Source: Pristionchus mayeri (lineage: Eukaryota; Nematoda; Chromadorea; Rhabditida; Neodiplogasteridae). Taken from it: DNA of 64,000 bases. Of this stretch, positions 37,194 to 48,749 are shown piece after piece (position 1 is the first letter of the stretch; each line of letters starts with the position of its first letter). The notes under the pieces were generated by a model. That model did no database searches. It had not been told where the DNA came from and saw only the letters and a list, made by a program, of their open reading frames with translations. Both the position numbers and the translations under genes were made by a program. The stretch lies in the NCBI GenBank assembly GCA_036245805.1, contig BTRK01000005.1:19134984-19198983 (forward strand), given 5' to 3'.

Positions 37194-40000
37194 ATGGTGG
37201 TTTCACCCATCCGAGCCCCTCGCTCTCCTGCCTCCGCTCTCGAAGCCGAGCCCAACATCACCACCGGTACGTCCCCCTCCCTCTCCCGATGCCCCTACCG
37301 TAATCTACCTACCGTAACCCTATGTCATTCAGCGGTGCTGGCCTCCGGCTCTCTCTCCGACGTGCGCACAGCAGTGGACACACTGCAGGACGCTCGTGAG
37401 GAGGCTCGTCTCGCTCGTGAGGAGTCCGCTACCCTCCGGAAGAAGGCTGATGATGCCCTCAAGGTATACTGTTGCACCCAGGGTACCGTACCTGAATACG
37501 GTATCAAAATATGACCTACAGTAATCCTACCGTATCTCAGGCAGCCGAGGAGACTGACGCCATCGCATCTCAGGCTGAGGCAGAGGTCGCAGCTGCTCTC
37601 GATATTCTCGGAAGGGCCCAGCGCCGAGCTGATGTAAGGAAGATGCCCACCGAACTACCGTTCCCTGATCATCAGAACTACAGTATATATGATACTTCAG
37701 CAACGAGTCCGCCACGTAAACTCTCCGAGGGCTGCTGTTGCTGCCGTCCCTACTACCTCGGACCTCGGTCGAGAAGTCGTGGTGAGAAGATGACCCACCG
37801 AACTGCCTACCGTATTCCCACCGTATCCAAGGTGTACACTGATGGCTCTGATATCCCCGGCTCACACTCGGCTGTCGGGATCTTCTTCGGTGCCGGCCAC
37901 CCGCTAAATGCGGGCATCGACATTCGAGGTACACGGTTTTTCGGTGGAGCAGATTCGTGATCTTTACTGCTTTCAGCCCTGCGTCACGACTCCGGATTGT
38001 GTGAGCTGGCAGCGATTCAGGTCGCCCTCCGTCTGCTGCTGAACGATCCCGAGATGAAGTAGGGGAGTACGGTAGTAAATCGGGTCAGACTTGTGATTCA
38101 GAAACCGTCCGATAGTCATCCGAACCGACTACAAGAACGTGCTGAACTCGAACCGCCATCAGTCTGATCGAGTCTTCCGTGCGGAGTACGAGAGACTGCG
38201 CAATCTGATCAACCAGTGAGAATTACGGTAGTTCGGTGGTTCAGATCGATGAGCACTCAGGTTTCCTCGCGGTGTTCTCTACGAGCATGTGGATGCGCAT
38301 CGTGGAGTCTTCGGCAACAACGAGGTATACGATAGATCGTGACTAACGATCGTGAAGCTGACCCACCGATCTACCGTACCTTCAGGCGCATCGTTTGGCT
38401 CGTGATGCCCTCAGGGCCTCTGTGCAGGCTGGTGAGAGCGAGTGATATTTGATCTCTGACTGATCTTTGCTCTTTGTAGCCAATGGACCTCGATCTCGCT
38501 CCAACACGGCCAGCTCGCGTGCCAAGACCAAGTCCAAGGGTGCGGTACTGCATTATGATGATGACTAATGTAGCTGGATACTGTAGTCTACCGTATTCTT
38601 CTCAGGATCGCAGCGCTCGATGAGATCGGTCGAGCAGAGCATCAGTCGCTCCTCTCACACTGGTGAGAAAACGACGACCCCGTATGGGTTATCTTTGATC
38701 TTTCAGCCTCCGGCAGCGGGAAGAGCAACGTCTCGAAGAGTTCGAAGGCTTCTCGCACCAAGAGTACGGTATCTGGAGGGAATAAAGATCAAATATCACT
38801 TGAAGGCTTCGCTGGCTCAACTGCTCGCAGCATTATCCCGACGGCCACTGCACTCAGTGCAGCGACGAGTAAGAACTACAGTACCCCCCTGACTACCGTA
38901 TCCTTGTAGCCGCCAACTCGACTCGCAGCATGAGCAAGCGTCGGTCGACCATCCGTCCCCCCGCACCCAAGTGTACGGTATCTATTGACTCCCTTCCTAC
39001 AGTATGCTTGCAGCCTACAACTCGATGTCCAGTAGCACCAGCAGCAAGCGCATCGTCTCCAAGTCCAAGCCCCAGAGTACGGTAGTCGTGACCTACCTCA
39101 GTCTACAGTATTCCATTGCAGCCTCGGTGCGCGTCGCTCCGAAGTCATCGTCGGTGTCGAAGAAGAGCATCCGCAGAGGAAGCGGAACCGACTCGAGTAC
39201 GGTATATTATAGATTGCCATATCGATTACCGATTGGCGACCTACTGTATGCCAGGTTTCTCTGCTTCGACGGCCGAATCGATGGGTAGCAAGCTGACTCT
39301 CTCATCCAAGTCAAAGTGTGAGTTTGTCGTATGGCCGACGTATATCTCTACCGCACCCATTACAGCGATTCGCTCCAAGTCCAAGTCGCTCTCGAAGACG
39401 AGCGCTCGCAGCCAGAGAGAGACGACCGGAGTGACTAGTGAGTGTGCTGTGGTGTGGCGTTTTGGAACTACGGTACCTTCAGCCGCACTCGCCATTTCCA
39501 AGCTCCGCACCCCTGCTCGCTCGCCCAAGAAGAGCGTCAAGAGTGAGTGGTGTAGTGTGGTCGACGAATCTCATCTACCGTATCCAGGCACTCGCAACGT
39601 CGCGCGTCCCCGTACTCCGGCTCCTGAAGTGAGGAAGAACAACAACAGCAAGGGTGAGATACGGTAGATACCGTAACCCGGAGTCACCCCACCCTGATTC
39701 AGGCTCGGTCTCCAAGTCTTCCCGTCAGACCAAGCCTGCAGCCAACTCGCCCGGATCGAAACGTGAGTTTTGATGAGGATACGATATCACTTCATTGATC
39801 AATGCAGAGTCCAACGTGAGCACCAGCTCTCAGGGTCAACAGACTCCTGTCTCTTGCACTCAGAGTGAGTAGAATACTCTAGGGATACTGTATCATCGAT
39901 TGATTAAGACTCGAAGACGGGCGGTCGCAGTTGGGCATCGGCTTCCAGCTCTGGAAAAAGTGGAGGATCGACTCAAGGAGCGAAAGGAGGACGTAGATAG
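37194..40000 (+). CDS. RNase H1-fold protein with coiled coil and basic Ser-rich tail
   Basis: Assembled from about 24 short exons (37194-37266, 37333-37463, 37541-37633, 37701-37781, 37832-37928, 37977-38058, 38102-38215, 38261-38324, 38396-38431, 38480-38539, 38606-38662, 38707-38763 and more, to TAG at 39998). Residues 25-100 form an alanine/glutamate-rich helix (TLQDAREEARLAREESATLR). The RNase H domain follows: VVYTDGSD (first Asp), GHPLNAGIDI, CELAAIQVAL (Glu), VIRTDYKNVL (second Asp), HVDAHRGVFGNN (His), then EAHRLARDAL, where the fourth catalytic Asp would be expected in place of His. About 250 residues of repetitive Lys/Ser/Arg sequence (KSKSLSKTSARS, KKSVKS) follow, one small exon per repeat. 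RNase H1 removes RNA from RNA-DNA hybrids; activity here is doubtful. Many introns start GTACGGTA. Confidence 0.85.
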
Positions 40001-40286
40001 AAGATGGAATAGTCATCACCCTCTTCCCTCCCTTCCCCTCCCTATCGTAACCCGTAGTGTAAGTACAGTACTTGCATTGAGTAAATGTACTCCTGAGAAT
40101 AAAGACACTCGGTCAGATTGGATGTGCATGCTAGCACGACAGAATGGAACAGATGGGAAGGAGGAGGGTTCAGATATTCTAATTACTCTTGTGAGTCATC
40201 GATGTATTTCATTTCGTTCGCTGTTAGCTGTGAAGGAAATGTTGCTAAAGTATGTATGATGTCTTGCTTATTCTTCCTACTTCGTT

Positions 40287-40385
40287 GGTCTTCACTCGAG
40301 TGACGTCAATGCTCTCCTCTCTCCCTCTCCCTCCTTCTCTTTCTCACTCCGCCTCTCAATCAGCTGGAGACCTAGGGGAGGAGTA
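40287..40385 (+). promoter_or_regulatory. Shared CX-gene promoter block, copy 2
   Basis: GAGTGACGTCAATG, pyrimidine run, CACTCCGCC, TCAATCAGC and GAGACCTAGGGGAGG in the same order as at 32075 and 41873, about 175 bp before the start codon. Confidence 0.7.
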
Positions 40386-40559
40386 GACTGCTTTTGAAAA
40401 GGGGAGAAATAAATTAGAAGTGAGTGAGAGAGAGGCCAACGATGGCGAGGGATGAGATAAGAGCTAGCCAATCATCCCAAATGCTGCATTTTCCGTTCTC
40501 TGCCGATTTGCCATGAATTTGAGTGATCCTCCGTTGATTGTGTATTTTCAGAAACCTGT

Positions 40560-41664
40560 ATGCATAATGGGAAGCTGTGGATAATCTTCGGATGCATTTC
40601 GATCATTTCAGCAAGAGGAGGTGAGCATATATTTACACTTCTCTCGCTAACCTCGGATGATCACCATCGGTTGATAATATCATTCAGGTATGGGTGGAGG
40701 AGGTAGAGGAGGAGGAGGTGGAAGAGGCGGAGGTGGAGGAAGGGGAGGAGGTGGTGGGGGAAGAGGTGGAGGAGGAGGGGGATTCGGAGGAGGAGGAAGG
40801 AGTGCATCATCCTCTTCTATCGGAGGAAGGGGAGGAGCATTCGTTGCAGTTGCCTCATTCAGGTAATTTAGTTCACTCCTCTTACCTAATTCGATTATTC
40901 CAGAGGAGGTGTAGGTCACTACTCGAAGCCACAAGAAACTCAGACGATCACAAGTCCCATTATCTATTCCGCTCTCTTTCAAAATGAATCTGCTCTTTTC
41001 TCATCCAGATCAGATAAAATTCTTTGGATCGCTCATCCAGAATCTCCCGTGACGTCAGTCCAGAACTACCTTCGACCACTAACGATGTCATTGTCAGAAT
41101 CAAGGACGACTTGGTCTACTTCTGGGATAAAAAGTACCTTCCTGATCCTGAGTCTAATCTATGTTCCCACTTCGTGAGCTCAAATTCGCATAAATCGACG
41201 GTACTCTGCAATCTGACGGGGATGGAGAGGTAGAACCACTCTTCTATCATCGTCATTCTTCTCTTCAGATGCACTCGTAGAATGAGCGAAGCGAGTGAAC
41301 TTCGTTCCATCTCCTTCTTCGCTTCTCCCTCGACTCAGTTCGTGATCACTTCCCATCCCTCATCGCTTTCCTTCTCCAGATTGACTTCCTTCGCATAGCT
41401 ATGTCCTCAAAGCACTCTCTGTTGTGAATGGGAATGCTGCACTCCTCACGAAGATGATACTGGGCAAGAGAAGTCTCTTCATCCCTCCTCATTCTTCCTT
41501 CTTTCAGTCATTTCCTCCTCCTCATCTTCGGTATCGTCCTCATCGTCTACATTATTGGATGTGGAGCTAGAATCCTCCATGAAATCAAGAAATGCCATCG
41601 AGATGCGAAAGCACAACGAATTGCACGTGAAGGAAGAGAAAGAGTAACATTGTCGAAGATTTGA
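40560..41664 (+). pseudogene. CX-module membrane protein paralogue 2, with in-frame stop
   Basis: Exons: signal peptide (MHNGKLWIIFGCISIISARG; ATG 40560, eight bases behind a TTTTCAG acceptor), GGGR repeat from about 40689, ectodomain (GHYSKPQETQTIT ... SPVT, then IKDDLVYFWDKKYLPDPES and CSHFV), CTRRMSEASELR, CX module, and a membrane segment FLLLIFGIVLIVYIIGCGA with a basic tail to TGA 41662-41664. All junctions keep phase and match copy 3. The tryptophan codon of the FAWLCP motif is TAG (41396-41398), cutting the product before LCPQSTLCCEWECC and the membrane anchor. The donor after the CX exon is GC (41464). Either a recent pseudogene or a gene making a truncated secreted form; a sequencing error cannot be excluded. 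Confidence 0.78.
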
Positions 41665-41872
41665 TGATGATGTCATGGTTGTCTCATTGTGATCTCATTC
41701 ACTGCCAATTGTCCTCCTACCTCATAAACTGATTGATCTCTTCTACGAATGAGTTTGAAAGGATTATTCATTGGATGAATTCATCGTTCAAGACTCTCTA
41801 TACTCTCGGAATGATGTGGATGATCCCATCTCGAGATTACGAGTCAATAATGTCCAACATCAGCTCGATGTC

Positions 41873-41964
41873 TGGCTTTTCACCGAGTGACGTCAATCTT
41901 TTTCTTCAGTCCCACCCTCACTCTGACTCCGCCCCTTCCAATCAGCAGGAGACCTAGGGGAGGG
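41873..41964 (+). promoter_or_regulatory. Shared CX-gene promoter block, copy 3
   Basis: TGGCTTTTCACCGAGTGACGTCAAT, then GACTCCGCCCCTTCCAATCAGC and GAGACCTAGGGGAGGG, about 215 bp before the start codon; the first 26 bases match copy 1 nearly perfectly. Confidence 0.72.
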
Positions 41965-42178
41965 TCTTACTGTTCCCTCCTGAGAGAGGGATGAGAGGTG
42001 AATGGAATAGACAGAAAAGTCGACGTGAGAGGAAAAGGATGGAAATGGATATCGAATCAACTTATAACGCTTCTTATCTTTTCTGTTCTTTAGTTTGCTC
42101 GGTTCTTGAATGACATTATTTTTTGTCTATTTCAACTTTTGTTTATGGTGAAAGATGGATATCTCTGATTACAGTCGG

Positions 42179-43363
42179 ATGCATAATGGGACGCTGTGGA
42201 TACTCGTAGCATGCATTTGGATTGTCGCAGCCAGAGGAGGTGAGCACAAGGGACAATTTGATCTTCATAGACTGTGGTACTTCCCATATCACGGCGTATT
42301 CTCAGGCATGGGCGGAGGAGGTAGAGGAGGAGGAGGTGGAAGGGGCGGAGGTGGAGGAAGAGGAGGTGGTGGTGGGGGAAGAGGAGGAGGAGGGGGATTC
42401 GGAGGAAGAAGGAGTGCAGCATCATCCTCTTCTATCGGAGGAAGAGGAGGAACATTCGTCGCAGTAGCCTCATTCCGGTAATCTAGTCGTGTTTTCTCTT
42501 TCAGTTTTTAACTCAATTGAATTGAAAGTGTGTGATTGAAGTTTTTGTGTTTAGTTAGAAATATTTTTTATCTTACCGTCACATTTCCCCCATTGTGATC
42601 CTTTGAGAGGCGGTGGAGGACATTACTCGCAACCTCGAGAGAATCAGACAATCACAAGTCCGATGATTTACTCCGCTCTCTTCCAGAATGAATCTTCCGT
42701 TTTCACAGCCAGATCTGATAAATTAATGTGGATCACTCATCCAGAATCCCCAGTGACGTCAGTTCGACAATATCTGAGTTTACCTATGCATAAACCTATT
42801 GTTTGGACAGAATCAAAGATGATTTGATGTACTTCTGGGACAAGAAGTACCTTCCTGATCCAGAATCCACTCGATGCTCCCATTTTGTGACCTCGAATTC
42901 GATGAAACCCGTCACACTTTGTAAGGTGAAGGGGATGGAGAGGTAGGGAAGACTTCTTACACTCTTCTCCTTCTTCCCTCCAGATGCAGTAGGAGAATCG
43001 ACATGGCGAACGAACTTCGATTCTTCTCATTCTACAGTTCGAATGAACCTCCGTTCGTCACTCTTCTCATCGAATGATCTCTTCTCCTTCAGATCCTTCC
43101 TCACTTCCTTCGCATGGCTCTGTCCTAACTCTACGGTATGCTGTGAATGGGAGTGCTGCACTCCTCATCACTATGACTTTGGGTGCGATTCTTCCCTCTT
43201 CCTCCCATTCTTCCCCTCTTTCAGTGAATGTTTCCTCATCTTCCTCCTCATTTTCTTTGGTGTAATTCTCGTCGTTTCGATCATCTTCGCAATCGCTGAA
43301 GATGCGAGCAAGAATCGACCCCCGCACTACACTTTTGGAGGAACACCAACTACGACAAAGTAG
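42179..43363 (+). CDS. CX-module membrane protein paralogue 3, apparently intact
   Basis: The exon order is: signal peptide (MHNGTLWILVACIWIVAARG); GGGR repeats from 42306 with RSAASSSSIGGRGG; ectodomain from about 42609 (GGGGHYSQPRENQ ... PESPVT); then TIKDDLMYFWDKK ... CSHFVTSNS; CSRRIDMANELR; the CX module SFAWLCPNSTVCCEWECC; a membrane segment (FLIFLLIFFGVILVVSIIFA) and a short tail ending GGTPTTTK (TAG 43361). Phases close at every junction, with a GTTCGT donor inside EPP|S shared by all three copies. The CX module has six conserved cysteines thought to form three disulphides. Its function is unknown. ATG 42155, in frame upstream, is an alternative start, but ATTACAG just before 42179 and the position in the paralogues favour 42179. 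Confidence 0.87.
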
Positions 43364-43650
43364 TGACCATCTCACTCTATCTCATATTTCTCCCTTCAAC
43401 CATTATTATTTGTCTCATTATTATATTTTTGCATCGTTTCGCTGCCATCTTTCTCATAATACCTCATAAACTATGGTAATCTCCTCGTGTTTTTCGCATT
43501 AAAAGTGGTGATGATTGGGGGAAGAAGTCGGCACACTTGCATCGCACAGTATGATCTCTCCCGATTCCGCTTATTCCCATGTCATCCGGGGTGATCTCAC
43601 ATCACGCCGAACAATTGCAACAGGAAATTGCGAAATGCCCCGTTCGCATC

Positions 43651-43850
43651 TATTTTTGAGTTACTCCTGTTTGTTCCTGGTTGTCCCTGCACGAATTGCG
43701 CTATTTTTAGCCTCAATGACGTCAATGCGAGAAGAGGAAGGAGAAGGGGAAGAGGGAGAGAAGGAAGAGAAGGGAGGGAAGGGAGAGGGAAGGAGAGTGG
43801 TCAGCGAAGAGAGGCGAGCAGGGAATTGCAGGCATCTGTTTCGCCATGAG
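43651..43850. repeat. Dispersed block downstream of CX gene 3
   Basis: Counterpart of 34394-34590 (same order of motifs, diverged). Includes an additional CAATGACGTCAATG site resembling the CRE-like element of the CX promoters. Confidence 0.72.
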
Positions 43851-44284
43851 ACTGATATCACTCAGATTACCTAGCATCTCCGATAAATATAATTCAAACC
43901 CAGCAAACTTTGAAGCCACAAATTAGACGATGATCATAACGCATTGCTCAATTGTGAAGAGAAGTTTCAATTTATAAAATTCACAATAATAAATGCAATA
44001 ATTTACTCAAATGAGTCGTTCTCATATTTCTCTTCTCTAGCCAATGATCTTTCACAAACTCTGAAGTAGAAAGAACATTCACTAGAAAGAGGAGAAGAGG
44101 TTGAAGAGAAGAAAAGGGGAGACAAGAAATGAACGAAGGAAGACCACGCGTTACTCTATCTAGTTTGCCCAGCTAAAAGAGTCGTTGGTAACAGAGAAGA
44201 GTATCCACGTTAAATATCTTTTTTTATAAATTGTAGTAAATAATGTACAAAGCTGGTTGGGAGAACAACAGCTGATCATAAAAA

Positions 44285-47203
44285 TCAATGTGAGTGCTTG
44301 CTTTCATTTCCACTGATCACATCGACCCAATCTTCATCCTTCCTAGCTTCGTTCCTCCATTTCGTGCATTCTTCCTCCCATTCCTCTTCCTCAATCTCTT
44401 TATTAACCAAGAATGAAAAGAAGTTCAACCTGCTCAAAGGCGAGTGTGATGTCGAACACGAGGCCGAGTCTGACCATCTCCCCCAATTCGTACACTGAGG
44501 GGCGCTCCTCCGGTTTCTCAGCCCAACAACTCTTCAGAAGATTCCGAATGGAGTCATTTCCAGAGGGAGGAATCAGCGAAGGAAAGTCACTAAATAGCAG
44601 ATCAGTCAATGGAGGGACAAGGATGCACCTGATTCTGTCCCTGCTGGGGGTCACTCCAGTAAGAGCGAACCAGAGAACACTCCCGAAGGACCAGATGTCC
44701 GACTTAACGAGCTCATTAGCAAACAACGTTTGAAAAAAATGTCTTGATTATTGTGACTATCCACAGGAATTCACTGGCTAAAGGCTAATCTCGATTTCCC
44801 GTTTATCCCATCCATCAAATGATTTGCATCACTCTTTGCAGCAGGAGCAGGGAAGATTCCTTTCCTGCCTCGGGAGAACTGAAGGGACTCTGGAAGGGGA
44901 TAGTGCGTCGAGAGCGGAAGGGGGGATTCGTACCTCCTCTGCTCGTCCCCATTCCACCATCTCCCTTGCACTCATAGACGAGAAATGGGCGAGTTTAACC
45001 GTATCGTGATCATCGTCGTCAGATGGAGAGAAGTAGACACTGAGGGGAATAGATGGATGAGAAATGAAGATGGCGGATGGGATCATTCACTTCTCAGGTC
45101 GGATATCTCCATGGTAGTAGTTCTTCTCGTGAATACACTGAAGAGCCTGCTGGAGTCCATTCGAGAACTGGATGAAGTTGTGCTGGCCTCAAGAAGATTT
45201 TGCTCCCTTCGAGGTGAGTCATCTACTTAGTCCTCTAGGATTCACGTGGAGAAGAGAAGAAAGCGTATCCGAGAAATAATCGAACACGAGATAGCGAATC
45301 TCGTTGTGAAAGCCAGCGCCGCTCAAAGAATTGGAGTTGGAGGGAACAACGGAACATTGTCGATTAAATTGTCACAGTCACGTTTTCAAACTGACATGCA
45401 TCTGAGTAGATTGGCATGGGAGTATCTCTGGACGGCGAATATCTGGATCTCCTCATTCTCTTCCTCGATTCTCTTCAGGAGAACTCGCTTATGAAGCTCG
45501 CACGAGATCTGAGTGCATGAGATTCATCTGCTCACTTCCACGGGACAAACTCTTCCATCCTCGTCAGTCTCCAATTGCACTCCCTCCAATCTAATCTCCG
45601 TCCCTGTCTCTCTCCTCCGTATTCTCCCATCGTAGAGAACTTCCCCTCCCTCATCGACAGCGTAAGTGACGCCGTCGAGATTCGATTGAGTAGATGAGTG
45701 ATGAGCGATCACCTGGAAGAATAACAAATTATTGAGAGAAGGGCTAGATCTCTTTGAAAAACAATGAAAGACAATCTCATGCCGCTATCAAACACGTATG
45801 TATAGATGGAGAAGGAAGAGAGGATAAGACTCGAACTTCTCTTCGTTCTTCAATCCTGTACTTGTCCAGTTCCCGAGTGGCCGAAGTGATCTGTCCCTCC
45901 ATCCTGATCGAATACTATCTATTGTAAACGGTGCAAGATGAATCTATAACCTCTGGAAGAACTCTTTTGTTTTCTGCTGCAGAGAGAGACCAACTACTGG
46001 GAAGAATTCGAAGTCGTCACTCTGTTGAGTGAACTGATCTCTGGAGGAGAACTTTAAACATTGTTTGGCAGAAAGTATCAAACAATATCTGTTCCGCGGA
46101 GATGTTGATGAGACTTCGGTGGTTCTTGTAGACGAGGTGAACTTCGTCGTTGAAGGTCGACAGGATTGTGCCGAACACTGTAATAAGGGTCCTGAGAGTC
46201 TTTCGAAATGACCTACCTGGAATCTTCTTTTGAATGCTGTGATCGATGAGATCCTTCGAGAATCTGAAGAGAGAGATATTGATGAGTGCTCATTTAATTT
46301 CGAAATGACTCACTCAGTTCTTGTTGTGAGGAATTGGGTGAACATTGTGGAGATTTTGTCAAGAAGCTGATCCAATTCCTCCTTCTTTATCTCAATCTCG
46401 TTACGAATGGTCTTCTTCTCCGACTTTTCGATATTCTCCAGGGGAGGATTGACCTCCGCTGAAGTATGTAATTTTAATTTAATTTATTCCTCCGAAGAAA
46501 CCCGTCGATATCTGCCTTCGTTTATCTCCATTGGCTCTCACCATCTCATCGTATTCCCTCGTACACTGGAATGGAAATAGTTAGTTTGTGATTGGGGAAT
46601 AGTCACCACTGACCCTCGCTATTCTCTTCTCCTTCTCCTCTAGAAGTTCAATGAATCGTCTCCTCAATTCCTCTCGTAGTGCCTCTCCTTCACTGGAATT
46701 CTCCCTTGCTGACTATCTAGTTTGACCTACTCACTCATTGATAATCACAGTCGATCGATCGGTGAATTGATCGATCAAATCGTCATCGTAATCACTGAGT
46801 TTATAGATTAGCTGTTCCCTGAAATATGTCACATCTGAAATATCATCCACTGTAAGCATTACCTCATACATTTCGAAAGAGCCCTCGCCGTATCATAAAA
46901 GTTCACCAATTCCAGTTCGATTTTTCGGGAGAATCCGATAGTTATTACTTCGAAATTGGGTAGATTTTTCTTAAATGGTCAGTCGCACAGTGAACAAAGT
47001 GAGAAAAATATACATCGAAGCATCTGAGAATGCTGAAGGAGAATCGATCTTCTTCCTCTCTGAGCGACGATCGAGAGGCGATCGATATTTCGTTGATTTC
47101 ACTATCGAATCGATCGATTAATTCGTCCACAAAATCATTAGGACTCAGTTCCTCAAGGAAACGATTGAGAAATAAGAAAAGAGAGACAAACCTCGTCTGC
47201 CAT
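44285..47203 (-). CDS. Helical protein with C-terminal pseudokinase domain
   Basis: Many short exons from ATG 47203 to TGA 44285. The N-terminal 400 or so residues are mostly charged helices (for example LREELRRRFIELLEEKEKR and IEIKKEELDQLLDKI). Then comes a protein-kinase fold: RVLLKRIEEE (beta3 Lys present), YSHANLLRC, IRYLVFDYFSDTLSSLL (hinge), YHGDIRPEN (45113-45091; HGD with catalytic Asp kept), KLAHFS where DFG is expected (44992-45000), SDIWSFGSVLWFALTG and SCWAEKPEERPS. An acidic tail (IEEEEWEEECTKW ... KHSH) ends it. Loss of the DFG aspartate, which binds magnesium, makes it a likely pseudokinase. The exon joining SSPEAGK to SDIWSFG is unresolved. Family not recognised; helical bundle plus pseudokinase recalls MLKL-like layout but I claim no homology. 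Confidence 0.8.
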
Positions 47204-47727
47204 TGCTGTTGTTGTGCTGAGTTGAATGAGAGAGGCGAGGTCACACTCTTATCTCCACTCTCTGATAAGGAAGTTCGTTACATTCAGCATCTCTTTTACA
47301 ACTTTTGCATAAAAATATGCATTCAGTCGGGAACAAATCGTCATAATTGAAGATTATTGTGGGATATTGAAATTTGTAACTGTTCTTCTACCTCATTTCC
47401 AGAGTTAAAAAATATTTGACGTTGCTCAATGCCACAAATAAATGAAAAATAGAAATCATCAAGATACTTTTTGTAGATTGGTTGTTCTCATTTATAAACG
47501 GAATTATTTTTAAAACACTTTTATCTATGCTCTCGTCAGAGCTTGAGAAGGGGGAGGGGGCTTCCTCAACTTAAATGCACTTGAGTGGACGTCTCTCACT
47601 AACAGCACTGCAATGAAATGCTTGTACGTGTTGCATCCCAATGTAGCTATCCCTGACCAAATTACCCCTACCAAGTAGTGTTCGAGTATGTAAAGCATAT
47701 AAGCGATGAAGATTGGAACTCTCTAAT

Positions 47728-48143
47728 TTACCATCTGTCTATCATATTTGTATATAATTTCAGTTGTCTTACTCGATCGTTGCAACCTAGATAGCATAGG
47801 TAGCAAATCATCGGATTGCAGTAAAAGGGGCAGTCGACGCATCTCCTCTCTGCAAGAGCAAACTATTTCCCGACTACAGTAATCCCGACTGGGAAGGGAG
47901 ATCACCCACAAGTCGAGTGTCTATCTGCCACTGCGAAGTCCACGGAGGGATCGAAGGATCTCATAAAGGATCTCATAGCTTCCTCAGAATCGACAGATCT
48001 GGAAAAGGTACCGTAGTAAAATTACGTATTTCATCTACCGCATCTATTCTCACCCTACCGTACCTCTTGATGATCTCATCGACGGCTCTGGTCGAGGAGA
48101 GAGCAATGAGGGAAACGAAAAGAAGGAGACGAATGGAGCTCAT
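47728..48143 (-). CDS. Small secreted cysteine-rich peptide
   Basis: Exon 1 (48143-48064) encodes a signal peptide, MSSIRLLLFVSLIALSSTRA, then VDEIIKR; exon 2 (47998-47906) encodes SVDSEEAMRSFMRSFDPS and ends near HSTC. The third exon, below 47849, contains a frame with six cysteines in 21 residues (CVDCPFYCNPMICYLCYLGC) and a TAA at 47730-47728. Using the strongest acceptor (TTGCAG at 47850) the phase leads into a different, cysteine-free frame; the cysteine frame needs an acceptor four bases further on. So either the peptide is cysteine-poor or an unusual acceptor is used. Family not recognised. The first intron begins GTACGGTA. Confidence 0.6.
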
Positions 48144-48749
48144 GGGAGATCGTAGAGAGAAGAATCTACCCATTCTCACTCTTTTATTCACTCGAACGAC
48201 ATGGATATTAATGAGTAAACAATTCAACAGAAACAGATAAACATTGACTCATTTTCAAAGCATTCTTTGAATTTCTTTCCAGTTTGTCAGATGTTTTCCG
48301 TGTAATTCTCTATCCATCGACTTTCTTCCTCAGATTCCATCGATCTGGAGATGAGATGGCATCGTAGTCATGTCATTCATTCCCTCCATCGTAAATTGGC
48401 CTAACAACACTTCTAATCTGATCGAAGTAAGAGTAGAGAGGCCAGCGATACAATTAAAGGAGACGATTAAAAGGCACGGTGAAAGAGATTTCCCCCCTTC
48501 AAACTATGACTTCCACGACTTTCTCCATTGTCAACGTCACAGTAGTTCGAATTCAAAAAATATATATATTTAGGAAATTCTCCCTTATTTTTCTTTTGAA
48601 AGCAGAGAAAAAGAGTCAACAAAGAGAACACATACGCAAAGGGAACCAAGTCCGAAGCCTCTCAATGCCGTTCCATAAATCATTATCACAACCACTTCAT
48701 TTTGTGTATCGACAAACGAGTATTGAAGGAATATTACTTTATTCCATAT

